Shown piece after piece: positions 8,943-17,006 of a stretch of 64,000 bases of DNA. Source of the DNA: Bradyrhizobium japonicum USDA 6 (GTDB lineage: Bacteria > Pseudomonadota > Alphaproteobacteria > Rhizobiales > Xanthobacteraceae). The DNA lies in assembly GCF_000284375.1 (NCBI RefSeq), contig NC_017249.1, positions 5,620,001 to 5,684,000 of the forward strand, written 5' to 3'. Below the pieces are notes generated by a model that had not been told where the DNA came from, ran no database searches, and worked only from the letters and a program-made list of their open reading frames with translations. Numbering within the stretch: position 1 is the stretch's first letter; every line of letters starts with the position of its first letter. Position numbers and translations under genes: made by a program.

Positions 8943-9257
8943 GCCGTCAGCGTTCTCGGCCAAGAGCCTCGATGCCAAGAGCCTTGCTGCCAAAAGCCTT
9001 AGTACCAAGAGCCTTGGTACCATGCTGCGCGGCGATCGGCTGGCAGGCCCTCGGCCACACCTGTGCGACGTCACGACGGGCCTCGGCATGTCCGGCCACG
9101 TCACGTCCGCGTCCGCCTTGCGGCGGCTCAGATTACGTCTGGGACTCTCGCAAACGGGCTTGTTTCCCGTCCGTACGCGATTGGCTTTGAAGCCCAGCCC
9201 GCAGGATGGGGACGCACGAGCGCTCGCCCATCCTGCGAACTACGCTCTACGCCCGCC
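8943..9257. other. Gap with a 15-bp tandem repeat
   Basis: There is no convincing gene in these 315 bases. At 8959-9018 there are four tandem 15-bp units of the form GCCAAGAGCCTTGNT. The third and fourth units differ slightly (AAAAGCC; ACC start), and a partial fifth follows. In one plus frame the units read as a five-residue repeat (for example MPRAL, LPKAL, VPRAL) that runs from a TTG at 8936 to a stop at 9190, but no ribosome site supports it. Confidence 0.6.
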
Positions 9258-9755
9258 TCACCGTACCTCGTACACTGACACGATCCCGGTCGGCTCGGGC
9301 TCTTCCGTCGCAAGCTCCTCGTTGCAGGACTCGCCGACCGAGACGTCCTTCATCCTGCGCTTGACCTCCTCACACGTCTTGCGGACGTCTTCCGTGAAGA
9401 GCGCGCATTCCTCGATGCGCTTGAAGATCTTCCGCCCCTCGTCGCGATACCCCGCTGCCGTCTCGCGCATGAAGGCAATCGCGTCATGGACCTGGGCTGT
9501 CAGCGCCTCGCATTTTCGCGCGGCATCGATCAGCTCGGCGCCCATGGCCTCGATCTCTTTTGCAGCTGACTCGTAATCACGAATGACCGCCTCTGCACTG
9601 AGCGCGCCCACGCGCGTGACCCCCTCGGTGTGCTCGACGTAATCGGGCAGCGCAATTGAAGCAATCGAGCTTCCCGTGCGTACCGATGCAATGTCCTGCT
9701 CAAGCTGGACCAGGTTTACGCCTTCACGTCTGCGCAATTGTTCGACACTTGCCAT
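9258..9755 (-). CDS. Coiled-coil protein, 165 aa (hypothetical)
   Basis: A soluble, acidic, helix-rich protein starting MASVEQLRRREGVNLVQLEQ. The ATG at 9755-9753 has GGGAGGG upstream and is preferred over an in-frame ATG five codons earlier. Residues 60-145 (AVIRDYESAAKEIEAMGAEL onward) form a continuous heptad-like helix with no membrane segment. The C-terminus is Glu-rich (EELATEEPEPT). No enzyme motif is visible. It could be a structural or scaffolding protein; that is a guess from composition. Confidence 0.75.
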   Translation of the reverse strand: MASVEQLRRREGVNLVQLEQDIASVRTGSSIASIALPDYVEHTEGVTRVGALSAEAVIRDYESAAKEIEAMGAELIDAARKCEALTAQVHDAIAFMRETAAGYRDEGRKIFKRIEECALFTEDVRKTCEEVKRRMKDVSVGESCNEELATEEPEPTGIVSVYEVR

Positions 9756-10099
9756 GATTGACCCTCCCAATACGCTCCCCGTACCCCAAACGGTGCCGAG
9801 TGTATTACGTGGATAAGCGACCTTCTAATCAGATATGTCGTTGACAGTCGCAGCTTTGCCATTTTTCGCAATTGCAGCCACGACACGCAGCGATAATGGA
9901 TGCCATCAACGCTCAACCTCTCATAGTTGTGGTTCGAATTGCGGTGACGGTGCACCTAACTCCCAGAGGATCGGGACGAATCGTTGCAGGGATACCCCAC
10001 ACGATCCATAGGATGAGTGGAGCGAGTCGATCCCCATCGACCCCACCAGGTGATGGATTTCGCAAAGCCTCAACTCATCCACGCGCTTCCACCAGACCC
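9756..10099. other. Intergenic region between divergent genes
   Basis: A 344-base stretch between a minus-strand coiled-coil gene and the plus-strand transglycosylase, so it should hold promoters for both. A TTGACA is present at 9841-9846, but I could not pair it with a convincing -10. The transglycosylase frame is open through much of this region, and upstream starts for that gene cannot be excluded. Nothing else was recognised. Confidence 0.4.
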
Positions 10100-10894
10100 A
10101 TGCCACGAAAAAGCAAACGCCTCCTCCCCCGCCTTCGCAGCGTCCGGCGGGGCGCCCGGTGGGTGCGAAAGCGGTTCGCCCGAGCACCGCGGATGGTTCG
10201 GATCGCGGGCAGCATGGCGATCCTGCTTGCGGTCGCGGCCCTTGTGAACATCGTCTATCAACTGGTCCGCAAGCCGACCGAGCTTTTCGTCCTTGTTGGC
10301 AATGCGCTGGACAAGGAGCCGGCCGAGAACTGGCGGCAATACGGGCCGCTGTTCCGCACCTATTCCACCGCGACGATCACGCCCGAATTGCTGGCCGCGC
10401 TGGCGCAGGTCGAGAGTTCGGGCAATCCGGTGGCGCGCACCTACTGGCGCTGGCGATTGAGCCTCAATCCGCTCGCGATCTACCGGCCCGCCTCCAGCGC
10501 CGTCGGCCTCTACCAGATGACCAATCCGGCCTTCGCAGACGCCGCACGGTTCTGTGTACGCGGCAACGCGGTCACGGAAACCGGTTGCGGGTTTACGGGC
10601 CTCTACACCCGCGCAATCCCGAGCCACGCCATCGAGCTGGCCTCGGTGTATCTGGACCGCAACGTGGCTGACGTTCTCGCCCGCGCGGGCGATGTGAAGG
10701 CAAGCCGCGAGCAGAAGCAGGATCTGGCCGCCTTCATCCATCTCTGCGGCGCAGGCCCCGCCACGGCCTATGCGCGCCGCAAATTTCAGATGATCGCCGA
10801 CGAGCGCTGCGGCGATCACTCGGTTGCAAGCTATATCGCCAGGGTCAACGCGATGAAGCGGCAGTTCCTGCGACTATCGGCGGATGACCCGTAG
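10100..10894 (+). CDS. Lytic transglycosylase-like (SLT-fold) protein
   Basis: A protein of about 264 residues, taken from the ATG at 10100 (MPRKSKRLLPRLRSVRRGAR), a basic N-terminus followed by a membrane segment (MAILLAVAALVNIVYQLV, about 35-53). The SLT core follows: ELLAALAQVESSGNP near 95-110, with the catalytic-type Glu in VESSGNP, then SSAVGLYQMTNPAFADA near 135-150. These enzymes cut peptidoglycan glycan strands. The signal anchor suggests it faces the periplasm. An earlier start cannot be excluded. The TAG stop lies inside a GTAGGGTGGGC repeat element. Confidence 0.85.
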   Translation: MPRKSKRLLPRLRSVRRGARWVRKRFARAPRMVRIAGSMAILLAVAALVNIVYQLVRKPTELFVLVGNALDKEPAENWRQYGPLFRTYSTATITPELLAALAQVESSGNPVARTYWRWRLSLNPLAIYRPASSAVGLYQMTNPAFADAARFCVRGNAVTETGCGFTGLYTRAIPSHAIELASVYLDRNVADVLARAGDVKASREQKQDLAAFIHLCGAGPATAYARRKFQMIADERCGDHSVASYIARVNAMKRQFLRLSADDP

Positions 10895-10935
10895 GGTGGG
10901 CTTGCCTGCGGCTGCGCGAAGCGCAGTCCGCCAGC
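10891..10935. repeat. GTAGGGTGGGC-type palindromic repeat (degenerate copy)
   Basis: Begins GTAGGGTGGGCTTGCCTG and contains a GCTGCGCGAAGCGCAG palindrome. It matches the end sequence of the large nested hairpin at 47964-48052. The first TAG of this element is the stop codon of the transglycosylase gene, and the element fills the 41-bp gap to the convergent FkbM gene. Confidence 0.6.
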
Positions 10936-11781
10936 CTAGACATTCATTGTCGCGAGGGCGCGTGCTTCGGCGGGCTGGCCGGCGCTTTGAGGCGCGTTGA
11001 TATCCTTCCAACACTCATCGCTTTGATGGACTGCGAGAATGTTGATGTCGAGACCCATGAACCGGTAGCCGTTGTCCTTGAGCCAATTCTCGAGTTGCCG
11101 GTTATCCGTCTTGATTTTTTCGATCAGGAGGATCGGGCGGTACTTCTTGATTGTCTCCCGAGCACCCGCAAGGGCCTCCATCTCCATGCCCTCGATATCG
11201 ATCTTGATGAAGTCGACTCGCGGCAAGTTGAGCTCGTCCAGCGTCATTTTTCGGATCATGACGGTGTTGTTGGTGTAGTCGATCGGCTGGCCGATGAATT
11301 CGTTGCTCGGGCGCTGCCGCAATTCCAGGCTGCCGAAGCTGGAAGGCGCAAAATAGTTTGGATGTGGAATTTGCATCGTGCCGGATTCGGAGGAAACGGC
11401 AGCATGCACCGCCAACGCGTTGAAGCAGTTGTTGATGGCAATGTTGCCCGCCAGCGCATAGTAGATCCGTTCCTGGGCTTCGATCGCAACCACTGAACCC
11501 CAGCCCGTCATCGACGAGGCCCATTCGATCGTGTGCACGCCGATATTCGCGCCACAGTCAATGGCGACCACCCCGTCACCGTGGTACCGCCGTCGCAATG
11601 CCAGCAGTTCGAGAGCGATATTGACCTCGACTCGATCGAAAGCAGCCGTTTCGAGGATCTGAAACCCCACGCCGTAGCCGCGGTCAGGGCCGACCATGCG
11701 ATAGTCGAAGCGATTGACGATCATCGTTCCATGGTTGGACGAGGCCATGACAAAGGCCAGCTTTTGCCCTGCGATCGGCAT
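10936..11781 (-). CDS. FkbM-family methyltransferase
   Basis: A 281-residue SAM-dependent methyltransferase of the FkbM type. Motif I reads AIDCGANIGVHTIEWA (about 93-108). The family signature VDFIKIDIEGMEMEAL is near 189-204, and an ILLIEK strand follows near 217. Family members usually methylate sugar hydroxyls in polysaccharides or secondary metabolites. The ATG at 11781-11779 has a strong ribosome site (GAGGAGA). No glycosyltransferase genes are nearby, so the target is unknown. Confidence 0.92.
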   Translation of the reverse strand: MPIAGQKLAFVMASSNHGTMIVNRFDYRMVGPDRGYGVGFQILETAAFDRVEVNIALELLALRRRYHGDGVVAIDCGANIGVHTIEWASSMTGWGSVVAIEAQERIYYALAGNIAINNCFNALAVHAAVSSESGTMQIPHPNYFAPSSFGSLELRQRPSNEFIGQPIDYTNNTVMIRKMTLDELNLPRVDFIKIDIEGMEMEALAGARETIKKYRPILLIEKIKTDNRQLENWLKDNGYRFMGLDINILAVHQSDECWKDINAPQSAGQPAEARALATMNV

Positions 11782-11961
11782 TGCAGAATCTCCTCTAACT
11801 CGGAGATGCCACTATCCCAACGCGCGCTTATGCGAAGCTTGTCCCGACAACGACGCAACCAGTGTCTTAACCAGTGTCTTGCCAGCCGCGAAGATCGTGC
11901 GTTTTCGCAAAGGCTCAACCCATCCTTAGTAGGAGCGTGCTTTCCGCCGCGCGCTTGCGCC

Positions 11962-12249
11962 CTACCTGATCTTCACCAGGCATTCCTTCAGCCGCTCCAG
12001 CTCCGAACGAACCTGCGCCTCCATCGCGTCCTGCAATGCGAGTATGCCTCTGCTGGACAATTCGGCGGAGGCCTTTCGATCCAGGTTCTGCTTCCAGTCC
12101 CGGATTGCCTGCTTCGTGGCCCTTTGGGCCTCCGACGTCGCCTTGAGGTACTCCTTCATGCAGGCGTCGGCCATTGAGCATGTCTGGCACTCCTGGGCGG
12201 CGGCCGGACTTGAAAGAAGCAGGGCGAGTATCGCGGTAAGGACTCTCAT
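11962..12249 (-). CDS. Small secreted Cys-containing protein (hypothetical)
   Basis: A 95-residue protein with a clear signal peptide (MRVLTAILALLLSSPAAAQ, likely cut before ECQTC). The mature part starts with a CxxC pair (ECQTCSMADAC) and is then highly helical and charged (KEYLKATSEAQRATKQAIRD). The ATG at 12249-12247 follows GGGAGAA. A longer in-frame start at 12312 would bury the signal peptide and is rejected. It is the intact member of a duplicated pair; the other copy at 7444-7729 is broken. Probably periplasmic; function unknown. Confidence 0.75.
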   Translation of the reverse strand: MRVLTAILALLLSSPAAAQECQTCSMADACMKEYLKATSEAQRATKQAIRDWKQNLDRKASAELSSRGILALQDAMEAQVRSELERLKECLVKIR

Positions 12250-12431
12250 GCCGATTCTCCCGCCCAGGAGCATAGCACGTCTCGGGGATGCCTCGAGGAG
12301 CAGCGCATACAATGGCTGGAGCGCTTGCGAAACCGATCGTCCCGCGACAGCTATCGGTGGGTTCCGCTTCCGCCTTCGCTCTTCGAGCTACGGGGGACAA
12401 GTCGCTCTACCCATCCTACGCATCTCGTCCT

Positions 12432-12713
12432 CTACCACCAGTACGGCCACCGCCATCCCTCATAACGGACCCATGACGACACATAGGGCGGGCCGTTTGG
12501 ATCGACCCGGTCGTCCTCAGGGCGATAACGATATCGTGGAACAATGTAGTAATCCCACGGCGTCGGCCTGAGCACGGGCGCCGTGACGATGAGCCTCTGC
12601 TGTGGTTCGCGAACCACCTGGGCCTTCCGCGTCCGGGCTTCAGCGCCTGATATCCCGAGGTTGCACAGCACCAGGGCCGTTCCGAGCGCACACGCGGCAG
12701 TCATGATCTTCAT
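12432..12713 (-). CDS. Small secreted protein, 93 aa (hypothetical)
   Basis: Starts MKIMTAACALGTALVLCNLG with a signal peptide ending near SGAEA. The mature part is aromatic- and Arg-rich (TPWDYYIVPRYRYRPEDDRV), and the protein ends WRWPYWW. The ATG at 12713-12711 has AAGGAGA upstream. A longer start at 12758 is possible but lacks a ribosome site. Likely periplasmic or envelope-associated; no known domain. The region upstream of the gene at 11962 (12250-12431) holds a piece of interspersed repeat but no gene. Confidence 0.7.
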   Translation of the reverse strand: MKIMTAACALGTALVLCNLGISGAEARTRKAQVVREPQQRLIVTAPVLRPTPWDYYIVPRYRYRPEDDRVDPNGPPYVSSWVRYEGWRWPYWW

Positions 12714-12779
12714 GCGTTGGTCTCCTTCGCTGGAAGAGTGCAAAAGGACGCAAGGCAAGGCAAGCTAAATTCGCTCGCG

Positions 12780-13481
12780 CTACGTGCGCGCGCGGCGCAG
12801 AGCCTCCTCCAGCTTTTTCCTTTGCTTGTCCCACCGGCCCTGCTCGGCCTCGGCGCGTTCGTCAAGCGCGGCACGCTCGGCTTCGATCGCCTCCGCCTTC
12901 GCGTCGTGCTCCCGCTTCGCTGCGTCCAGCGTCGCCTGGGCCGTGGCGACCGCCTTGTCGCGGCGCGCGCGCTCCTTCGCGCGCTCCTTGGCGATGGCGG
13001 CCTCTTCCTTGCGGCGCGCGGCGTCCCGCCGCCGCTCTTCCTTCTCGAACGCCGCGGCGGCTTTGCGCGCGTCTTGATCGTCAATCTTGCGTGACTGTTT
13101 TGGCGCGCCGTCGGCCGGACGCTGCTTCGGTTTGGATTTGGACTCGGGCTTGGACTTGGAGTTGGGTCTGGGTTTTCGCTTGGCCTCACCGTCGGCGAGA
13201 TCGGTCGGCAGCTGCGCGCTCTCGGTGAACGGGCCGTCGGAGCCGACCGGGCGCCGGAGCACGACGCCCGGGCTTGCCATGGTCGCCGCGACGATGTCGG
13301 GGTCGTCGGTCTCCTTCGCGGCGCCCTGATGGAAGAGGTTGGAGCTGGCGCCCCAGGCCTCCAGCGCCGCCTTCATCGAGGGTGCGGCGACCGCCTGGTC
13401 GTAGAAGCCGAGCGAGGTCTGGTAGGTCTTCAGTTTTCTTTGCGGTTTTCTTGTCGCTTCGCTTTTCGGTTTTTTCGGCAT
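12780..13481 (-). CDS. TolA-like Lys/Glu/Ala-rich coiled-coil protein
   Basis: A 233-residue protein starting MPKKPKSEATRKPQRKLKTY. After a conserved-looking front part (LKTYQTSLGFYDQAVAAPSM, AALEAWGASSNLFHQG), residues 100-233 become a long charged helix with repeated KxEE/ARR patterns. Such proteins are often labelled TolA-like by composition. There is no membrane anchor or TolA C-terminal domain, so it is not a true TolA. The front third (residues 10-85) is the most specific part and probably defines the family. Soluble; function unknown. The next 250 bases upstream hold no gene. Confidence 0.75.
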   Translation of the reverse strand: MPKKPKSEATRKPQRKLKTYQTSLGFYDQAVAAPSMKAALEAWGASSNLFHQGAAKETDDPDIVAATMASPGVVLRRPVGSDGPFTESAQLPTDLADGEAKRKPRPNSKSKPESKSKPKQRPADGAPKQSRKIDDQDARKAAAAFEKEERRRDAARRKEEAAIAKERAKERARRDKAVATAQATLDAAKREHDAKAEAIEAERAALDERAEAEQGRWDKQRKKLEEALRRART

Positions 13482-13733
13482 GTCGCCCCGCGGCCCCGGC
13501 GACGCACCTGTCCGTCGCACCGGCGCCACCATGCCATAGTGCCTCTGTTTTGCCCGACGAGTCAAATTTTATTCGGGATCACCGAAATCAATACGAAGCA
13601 AACGACGCCCCGGCTTGCCACCGGAGCAGCACAATATCCGGTCCCGCAGCCCCCCTGAAATCGCGCATGTTTTCTACGGTGCATGGGGTTGTTTTCGACA
13701 TTTTGTTGGCGGACAGCTCCGCGAGGTGTCTCC

Positions 13734-14270
13734 CTACGCCGCGTCGACGTCCTCAGGCGCCGGACCTGCCACGAGCCCGTCGAGGCCGACCATCAGCAAA
13801 TCGGCAATGTGCATCAGCTGGTAGAGCGGAATGTCGGCCTCGCCGTTCTCGGCCAGCGCCAGGAAGGCGGGCGTGACGCCGATGCGCTCGGCGAGCTGGA
13901 CGTCGGTGTAGCCGCGGGTCTCGCGCGCCGCTTTAACACGCGCGCCGATCCCGAGCCGGTGCCGGGACTGCTCGTCCGCGGTCATCATGACGGCCTGTTC
14001 GTCCGGGCTTGCATAACCGTCGGCGAACGCGCTGCCGATCAGTCTGCCCTTGCGCCAGGCGACGCGGCAATCCTTGCGCAGTCCGCTGCTGAAGACCAGC
14101 GTGAACTGCTCGGCGACCCATAACGACGAGTTGAGTTGCAGGCGGGCGCCGCTGCCGGAGACATCGCGGATCGTGCAGGGCACGCTGATGAGGCTGCCGG
14201 TGCCGTTGTCGAACTCGACGATCCCGGTTCGCAACGTCTGATGTCTGGCAGCGGTACGATGCTCGCTCAT
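13734..14270 (-). CDS. PilZ-like domain fused to an XRE-type helix-turn-helix
   Basis: A 178-residue protein. Residues 1-85 resemble PilZ domains, with an early Arg-rich segment (SEHRTAARHQTLRTG), then PCTIRDVSGSGARLQL and CRVAWRKGRLIGSAF. Residues 105-165 form an XRE/cro-type HTH (GARVKAARETRGYTDVQLAE, then RIGVTPAFLALAENGEADIP). Known PilZ domains bind c-di-GMP through RxxxR and D/NxSxxG; here DVSGSG is present but RxxxR is not clear. This could couple a second messenger to DNA binding, which is inference. The start at 14270 is chosen over one 17 codons upstream. Confidence 0.8.
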   Translation of the reverse strand: MSEHRTAARHQTLRTGIVEFDNGTGSLISVPCTIRDVSGSGARLQLNSSLWVAEQFTLVFSSGLRKDCRVAWRKGRLIGSAFADGYASPDEQAVMMTADEQSRHRLGIGARVKAARETRGYTDVQLAERIGVTPAFLALAENGEADIPLYQLMHIADLLMVGLDGLVAGPAPEDVDAA

Positions 14271-14460
14271 GACCTGGGCTCCCAAAGCTTGCGGCAGCGT
14301 CGAGCGGCGTAGCCGACGCATCCGTATGATCGGGACATGGATACCGCGGAATTTTTCCCGAACTCCTAAGGCTCCGGCACTTCAACCGGGACCGGACGCC
14401 ATGGTAAAGAATTTGCTCCCAACCCATCTTTTTCGGCGGAATGCGTGCGGCGCGCCCGTG

Positions 14461-14571
14461 AGAGCGTTTTCGAGCGAAATGGATACCGGCTCGCGTAAAG
14501 AAAGCGCGCCAAAACAAAAACCTGAAGCCTTTTCCGTTTCGATTCCATCGGAACGGGAAAGGCTTTGGGGG
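14461..14571. repeat. Interspersed repeat, family B
   Basis: Begins AGAGCGTTTTCGAGCGAAAT, continues with CTCGCGTAAAGAAAGCGCG, and ends in an imperfect hairpin whose arms read AGCCTTTTCCGTTTCGAT and ATCGGAACGGGAAAGGCT. Related elements lie at 24930-24990 and 32957-33050. It fills most of the 315-base gap before the YjdM gene, which otherwise holds nothing recognisable. Confidence 0.75.
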
Positions 14572-14585
14572 TGACGAGGCAAGCA

Positions 14586-14936
14586 ATGACCGAACCGATG
14601 AAATGCCCGAACTGCCAGTCGGAGCACGCCTATCAGGACCGCGATCTCTGGGTCTGTCCGGAATGCGCCCATGAATGGAGCGCTGGGGGCGATGCGGCCG
14701 CGCAGGCTCCGCAGGAGGCCGGGGTGCGCGATGCCCATGGCAATGCGCTCACCGATGGCGACAGCGTCATCGTGATGAAGGACCTCAAGGTCAAGGGATC
14801 ATCGTCGGTCGTCAAGGGCGGCACCAAGGTCAGGAACATCCGCCTCCAGGACGCCACCGACGGCCACAACATCGCCTGCAAGATCGACGGCATCGGCGCG
14901 ATGAATTTGAAATCGGAGTTCGTGAAGAAGGCCTAG
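14586..14936 (+). CDS. yjdM: YjdM/PhnA-family zinc-ribbon protein
   Basis: A 116-residue protein with an N-terminal zinc ribbon (Cys7, Cys10, Cys24, Cys27; [11 protein letters not shown] and CPECAHEW). It is followed by the small all-beta PhnA domain ([41 protein letters not shown]). The length and both parts match the family. Despite the old name, no role in phosphonate breakdown is secure and no phn genes are nearby. The ATG at 14586 has GAGG upstream. Confidence 0.93.
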   Translation: MTEPMKCPNCQSEHAYQDRDLWVCPECAHEWSAGGDAAAQAPQEAGVRDAHGNALTDGDSVIVMKDLKVKGSSSVVKGGTKVRNIRLQDATDGHNIACKIDGIGAMNLKSEFVKKA

Positions 14937-14956
14937 GCCGCCCGCGTCCGCTCGAG

Positions 14957-15358
14957 CTATTCCTCCAACAGCGCGTCATACCCCTTCGCGCTGAATGCCA
15001 GCAGACAAAACCCGTGCCCGAACGGATCGGCCAGCATCGCGATCCGCCCATAGGGCGCATCGCACGCGGGCGCCTCGAGGGTCGCACCGGCGGCAAGTGC
15101 GCGCGCGACGGCGGCATCGACATCGTCGACGACGACGTCGATGTGCAGCGGCGTCCAGTGCCGCTCGTAGCGGCGGCGGTCGCTGCCGGCGCCCGGTGTG
15201 CCGGCCTGCTTGGTCAGAAGATACAGCGGCGCCGGCCAGCCCAGCAGCTCGACGAAGTCGGTGCCGAAGCGGCGGCCGACCGTGAGGCCGAAGGCGGCGG
15301 TGTAGAAGGTGGTCGCTTGCGCTGCGTCGGGAACGTCGATGTTGAGCAGGATGGTCAT
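14957..15358 (-). CDS. Glyoxalase/bleomycin-resistance (VOC) fold protein
   Basis: A 133-residue protein with the paired beta-alpha-beta-beta-beta pattern of VOC proteins. It starts MTILLNIDVPDAAQATTFYT, has a middle strand HWTPLHIDVVVDDVDAAVA, and ends with PYGRIAMLADPFGHGFCLLAF. The DPFGHGFCL motif near the C-terminus is typical of the glyoxalase-like group. Metal ligands cannot be assigned with confidence, so the reaction is unknown. It is convergent with the YjdM gene, 20 bases away. Confidence 0.85.
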   Translation of the reverse strand: MTILLNIDVPDAAQATTFYTAAFGLTVGRRFGTDFVELLGWPAPLYLLTKQAGTPGAGSDRRRYERHWTPLHIDVVVDDVDAAVARALAAGATLEAPACDAPYGRIAMLADPFGHGFCLLAFSAKGYDALLEE

Positions 15359-15368
15359 GACGGGCAGC

Positions 15369-15400
15369 GTAGCCCGGACGGCGCGGACGCATAATCCGGA
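15369..15400. repeat. Short family A palindromic repeat
   Basis: GTAGCCCGGACGGCGCGGAC followed by ATAATCCGG: a short relative of the family A elements, directly upstream of the VOC gene start. Confidence 0.5.
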
Positions 15401-15452
15401 ATGTTGCCGCACCTTTCGGTCCCGGATTTCGGTTCCGCTCCAGGCTAGTCGA

Positions 15453-16373
15453 TCACCGCTGCCGCTGCGCCAGATAGAACCCGCACAGCACGGTGGCCAG
15501 CCCCGCGACCTGCAACATCGTCGGCGGCTCGCCGAGCAGCAGCCAGCCGACCAAGAGCGTCAGCGCCGGCACGCAGGCCGGGATCACGGCGGCGCGGGCG
15601 ACGCCGAGGCGCTGGACCGAGACGGCGAACAGATAAAGCGCGGCGGGGCCGGCGAGCACGCCCTGCGCCAGCGCCTGAATGGCATTCTCGGTCACGCCGA
15701 TCGCGGCGACATGGGCGAGACCGACGGTGGCGAGATAGATCGGCAACAGCAGCAGCGACAGCACGTTGATGACGAGCGCGGCCGACACGGCGGAGACGCG
15801 CCAGCGGCGCAGCAACGCGCCAAAACCGGCGAACATGAATCCGGTGAGCACGAAGATCAGATCGCCGAACACGCCGTCGGATCCGATATGGCCGATCGAT
15901 TCCGCGCCGATCACGCAGAGGCCGCCGACGATGACCAGGGCGCCGGCAAGGCGCGATGCGGAGATGTGCTCCTTCAGCACGACTGCCGCGAGCAGGAGGC
16001 CGCCGAGCGTCGCGCAGGAGGGCTGGATCACGCTGCCGTGGCCGAGCGGCACGAACAGGAATCCGGTGTAGGAGATCAGCGACATCACGGGACCGCCGAG
16101 CACCATCAGCACAAGGCCCCTGCCCCAGCCGATGCCGCAGAGATCACCGATGCCGGCGCGCGCGACCAGCGGCAGGAACGCGATGCCCGACCAGACATAG
16201 CGATGCACGAGCAGATCGACCGGGGTGAAACCGACCTTGAGGCCGTGCCGCGTGCCGGCAAAGCCCAGCGCCCAGAACAGCGCAGCCGACAGGCCGCAGA
16301 CGACGCCGAGCAACGCCGGCGCCGCATCGTTCTTCTGAATGAGAGCGTCAGCGCCGCTCGTTCGCTGATCCAT
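15453..16373 (-). CDS. EamA/DMT-family transporter
   Basis: A 306-residue inner-membrane protein with about ten hydrophobic segments arranged as two EamA repeats. Repeat 1 starts GVVCGLSAALFWALGFAGTR; repeat 2 starts about residue 157 (DLIFVLTGFMFAGFGALLRR). The ATG at 16373-16371 is preferred to the TTG two codons earlier. The substrate is unknown. It is upstream of, and co-directional with, the VOC gene (14957-15358), with a short repeat between them. Confidence 0.92.
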   Translation of the reverse strand: MDQRTSGADALIQKNDAAPALLGVVCGLSAALFWALGFAGTRHGLKVGFTPVDLLVHRYVWSGIAFLPLVARAGIGDLCGIGWGRGLVLMVLGGPVMSLISYTGFLFVPLGHGSVIQPSCATLGGLLLAAVVLKEHISASRLAGALVIVGGLCVIGAESIGHIGSDGVFGDLIFVLTGFMFAGFGALLRRWRVSAVSAALVINVLSLLLLPIYLATVGLAHVAAIGVTENAIQALAQGVLAGPAALYLFAVSVQRLGVARAAVIPACVPALTLLVGWLLLGEPPTMLQVAGLATVLCGFYLAQRQR

Positions 16374-16449
16374 GGGCAAGCCTTATGTCAGCGCGTGAGC
16401 CGCCTCAACCCACGCCGTTGCAGGTCTGGCACGCGGCATAGCGCAACCA

Positions 16450-16902
16450 TCATGCCTCCTCGCCGAACACCATCCGCCATCCCTTGCGTGTGTCCATGTA
16501 TTCCCGCACCTCGCGAATGCGGTCCCCGGCTACCGTGAACACGAAGCAATAGTCGTTCTCGTAGGGCTTGCCGCCCGCAAGCGTGGCACGCATCCTCTCT
16601 TCCACGATCACGACGCCGCCGTCGGCGTAGACCCCGCGAAAGGCGATATCGACCTCGGAAAACATCCTGTGCATCTCCTGCGCGATGAAGCGCGCGATCG
16701 CTTGCGCGCCTACCATGTGATCGGTGTGATCGAGCGCGACGGCGGTGGCGTTGCCCTTCGGCGCGATCCATTCGGCATCGTCGGTGAAGAGCGCGGCGAT
16801 GCGGCCGGCATCGCGCGACGAAAAGGTCTTCCAGGCGTTGAGAACGATGTCTTTCGGGCTGGTCACGGCGCGCTCCAGAACTGGCATTGAGGGGGCCTGC
16901 AT
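16450..16902 (-). CDS. SnoaL/NTF2-like protein (ketosteroid isomerase-type fold)
   Basis: A protein of about 150 residues with the SnoaL-like pattern: VLNAWKTFSSRDAGRIAALF, then DDAEWIAP, GAQAIARFIAQEMHRMF, and the closing strands YCFVFTVAGDRIREVREYMD. The start at 16902 (MQAPSMPVLERAV) has an upstream AAGGCGG; a start at 16887 is possible. SnoaL-like proteins are a mix of small enzymes and binding proteins, so no reaction is assigned. It lies back to back with the Ada-like gene. Confidence 0.85.
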   Translation of the reverse strand: MQAPSMPVLERAVTSPKDIVLNAWKTFSSRDAGRIAALFTDDAEWIAPKGNATAVALDHTDHMVGAQAIARFIAQEMHRMFSEVDIAFRGVYADGGVVIVEERMRATLAGGKPYENDYCFVFTVAGDRIREVREYMDTRKGWRMVFGEEA

Positions 16903-17006
16903 CGAGTGCCGCCTTCTAGGCCGCCATGCGCGTTGCGGCTCGCCACAATCGGACTCGGTCATCTCGCGGCCCTTCCGCCCGCGCGGGCATGCGCTATCAT
17001 CCGGCC

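Noticed and set aside
15309..16538. Plus-strand ORF of about 400 codons opposite the EamA transporter
   Set aside because: His/Gln/Arg/Asp-rich shadow of a membrane-protein gene; the minus-strand protein has clear transmembrane repeats.
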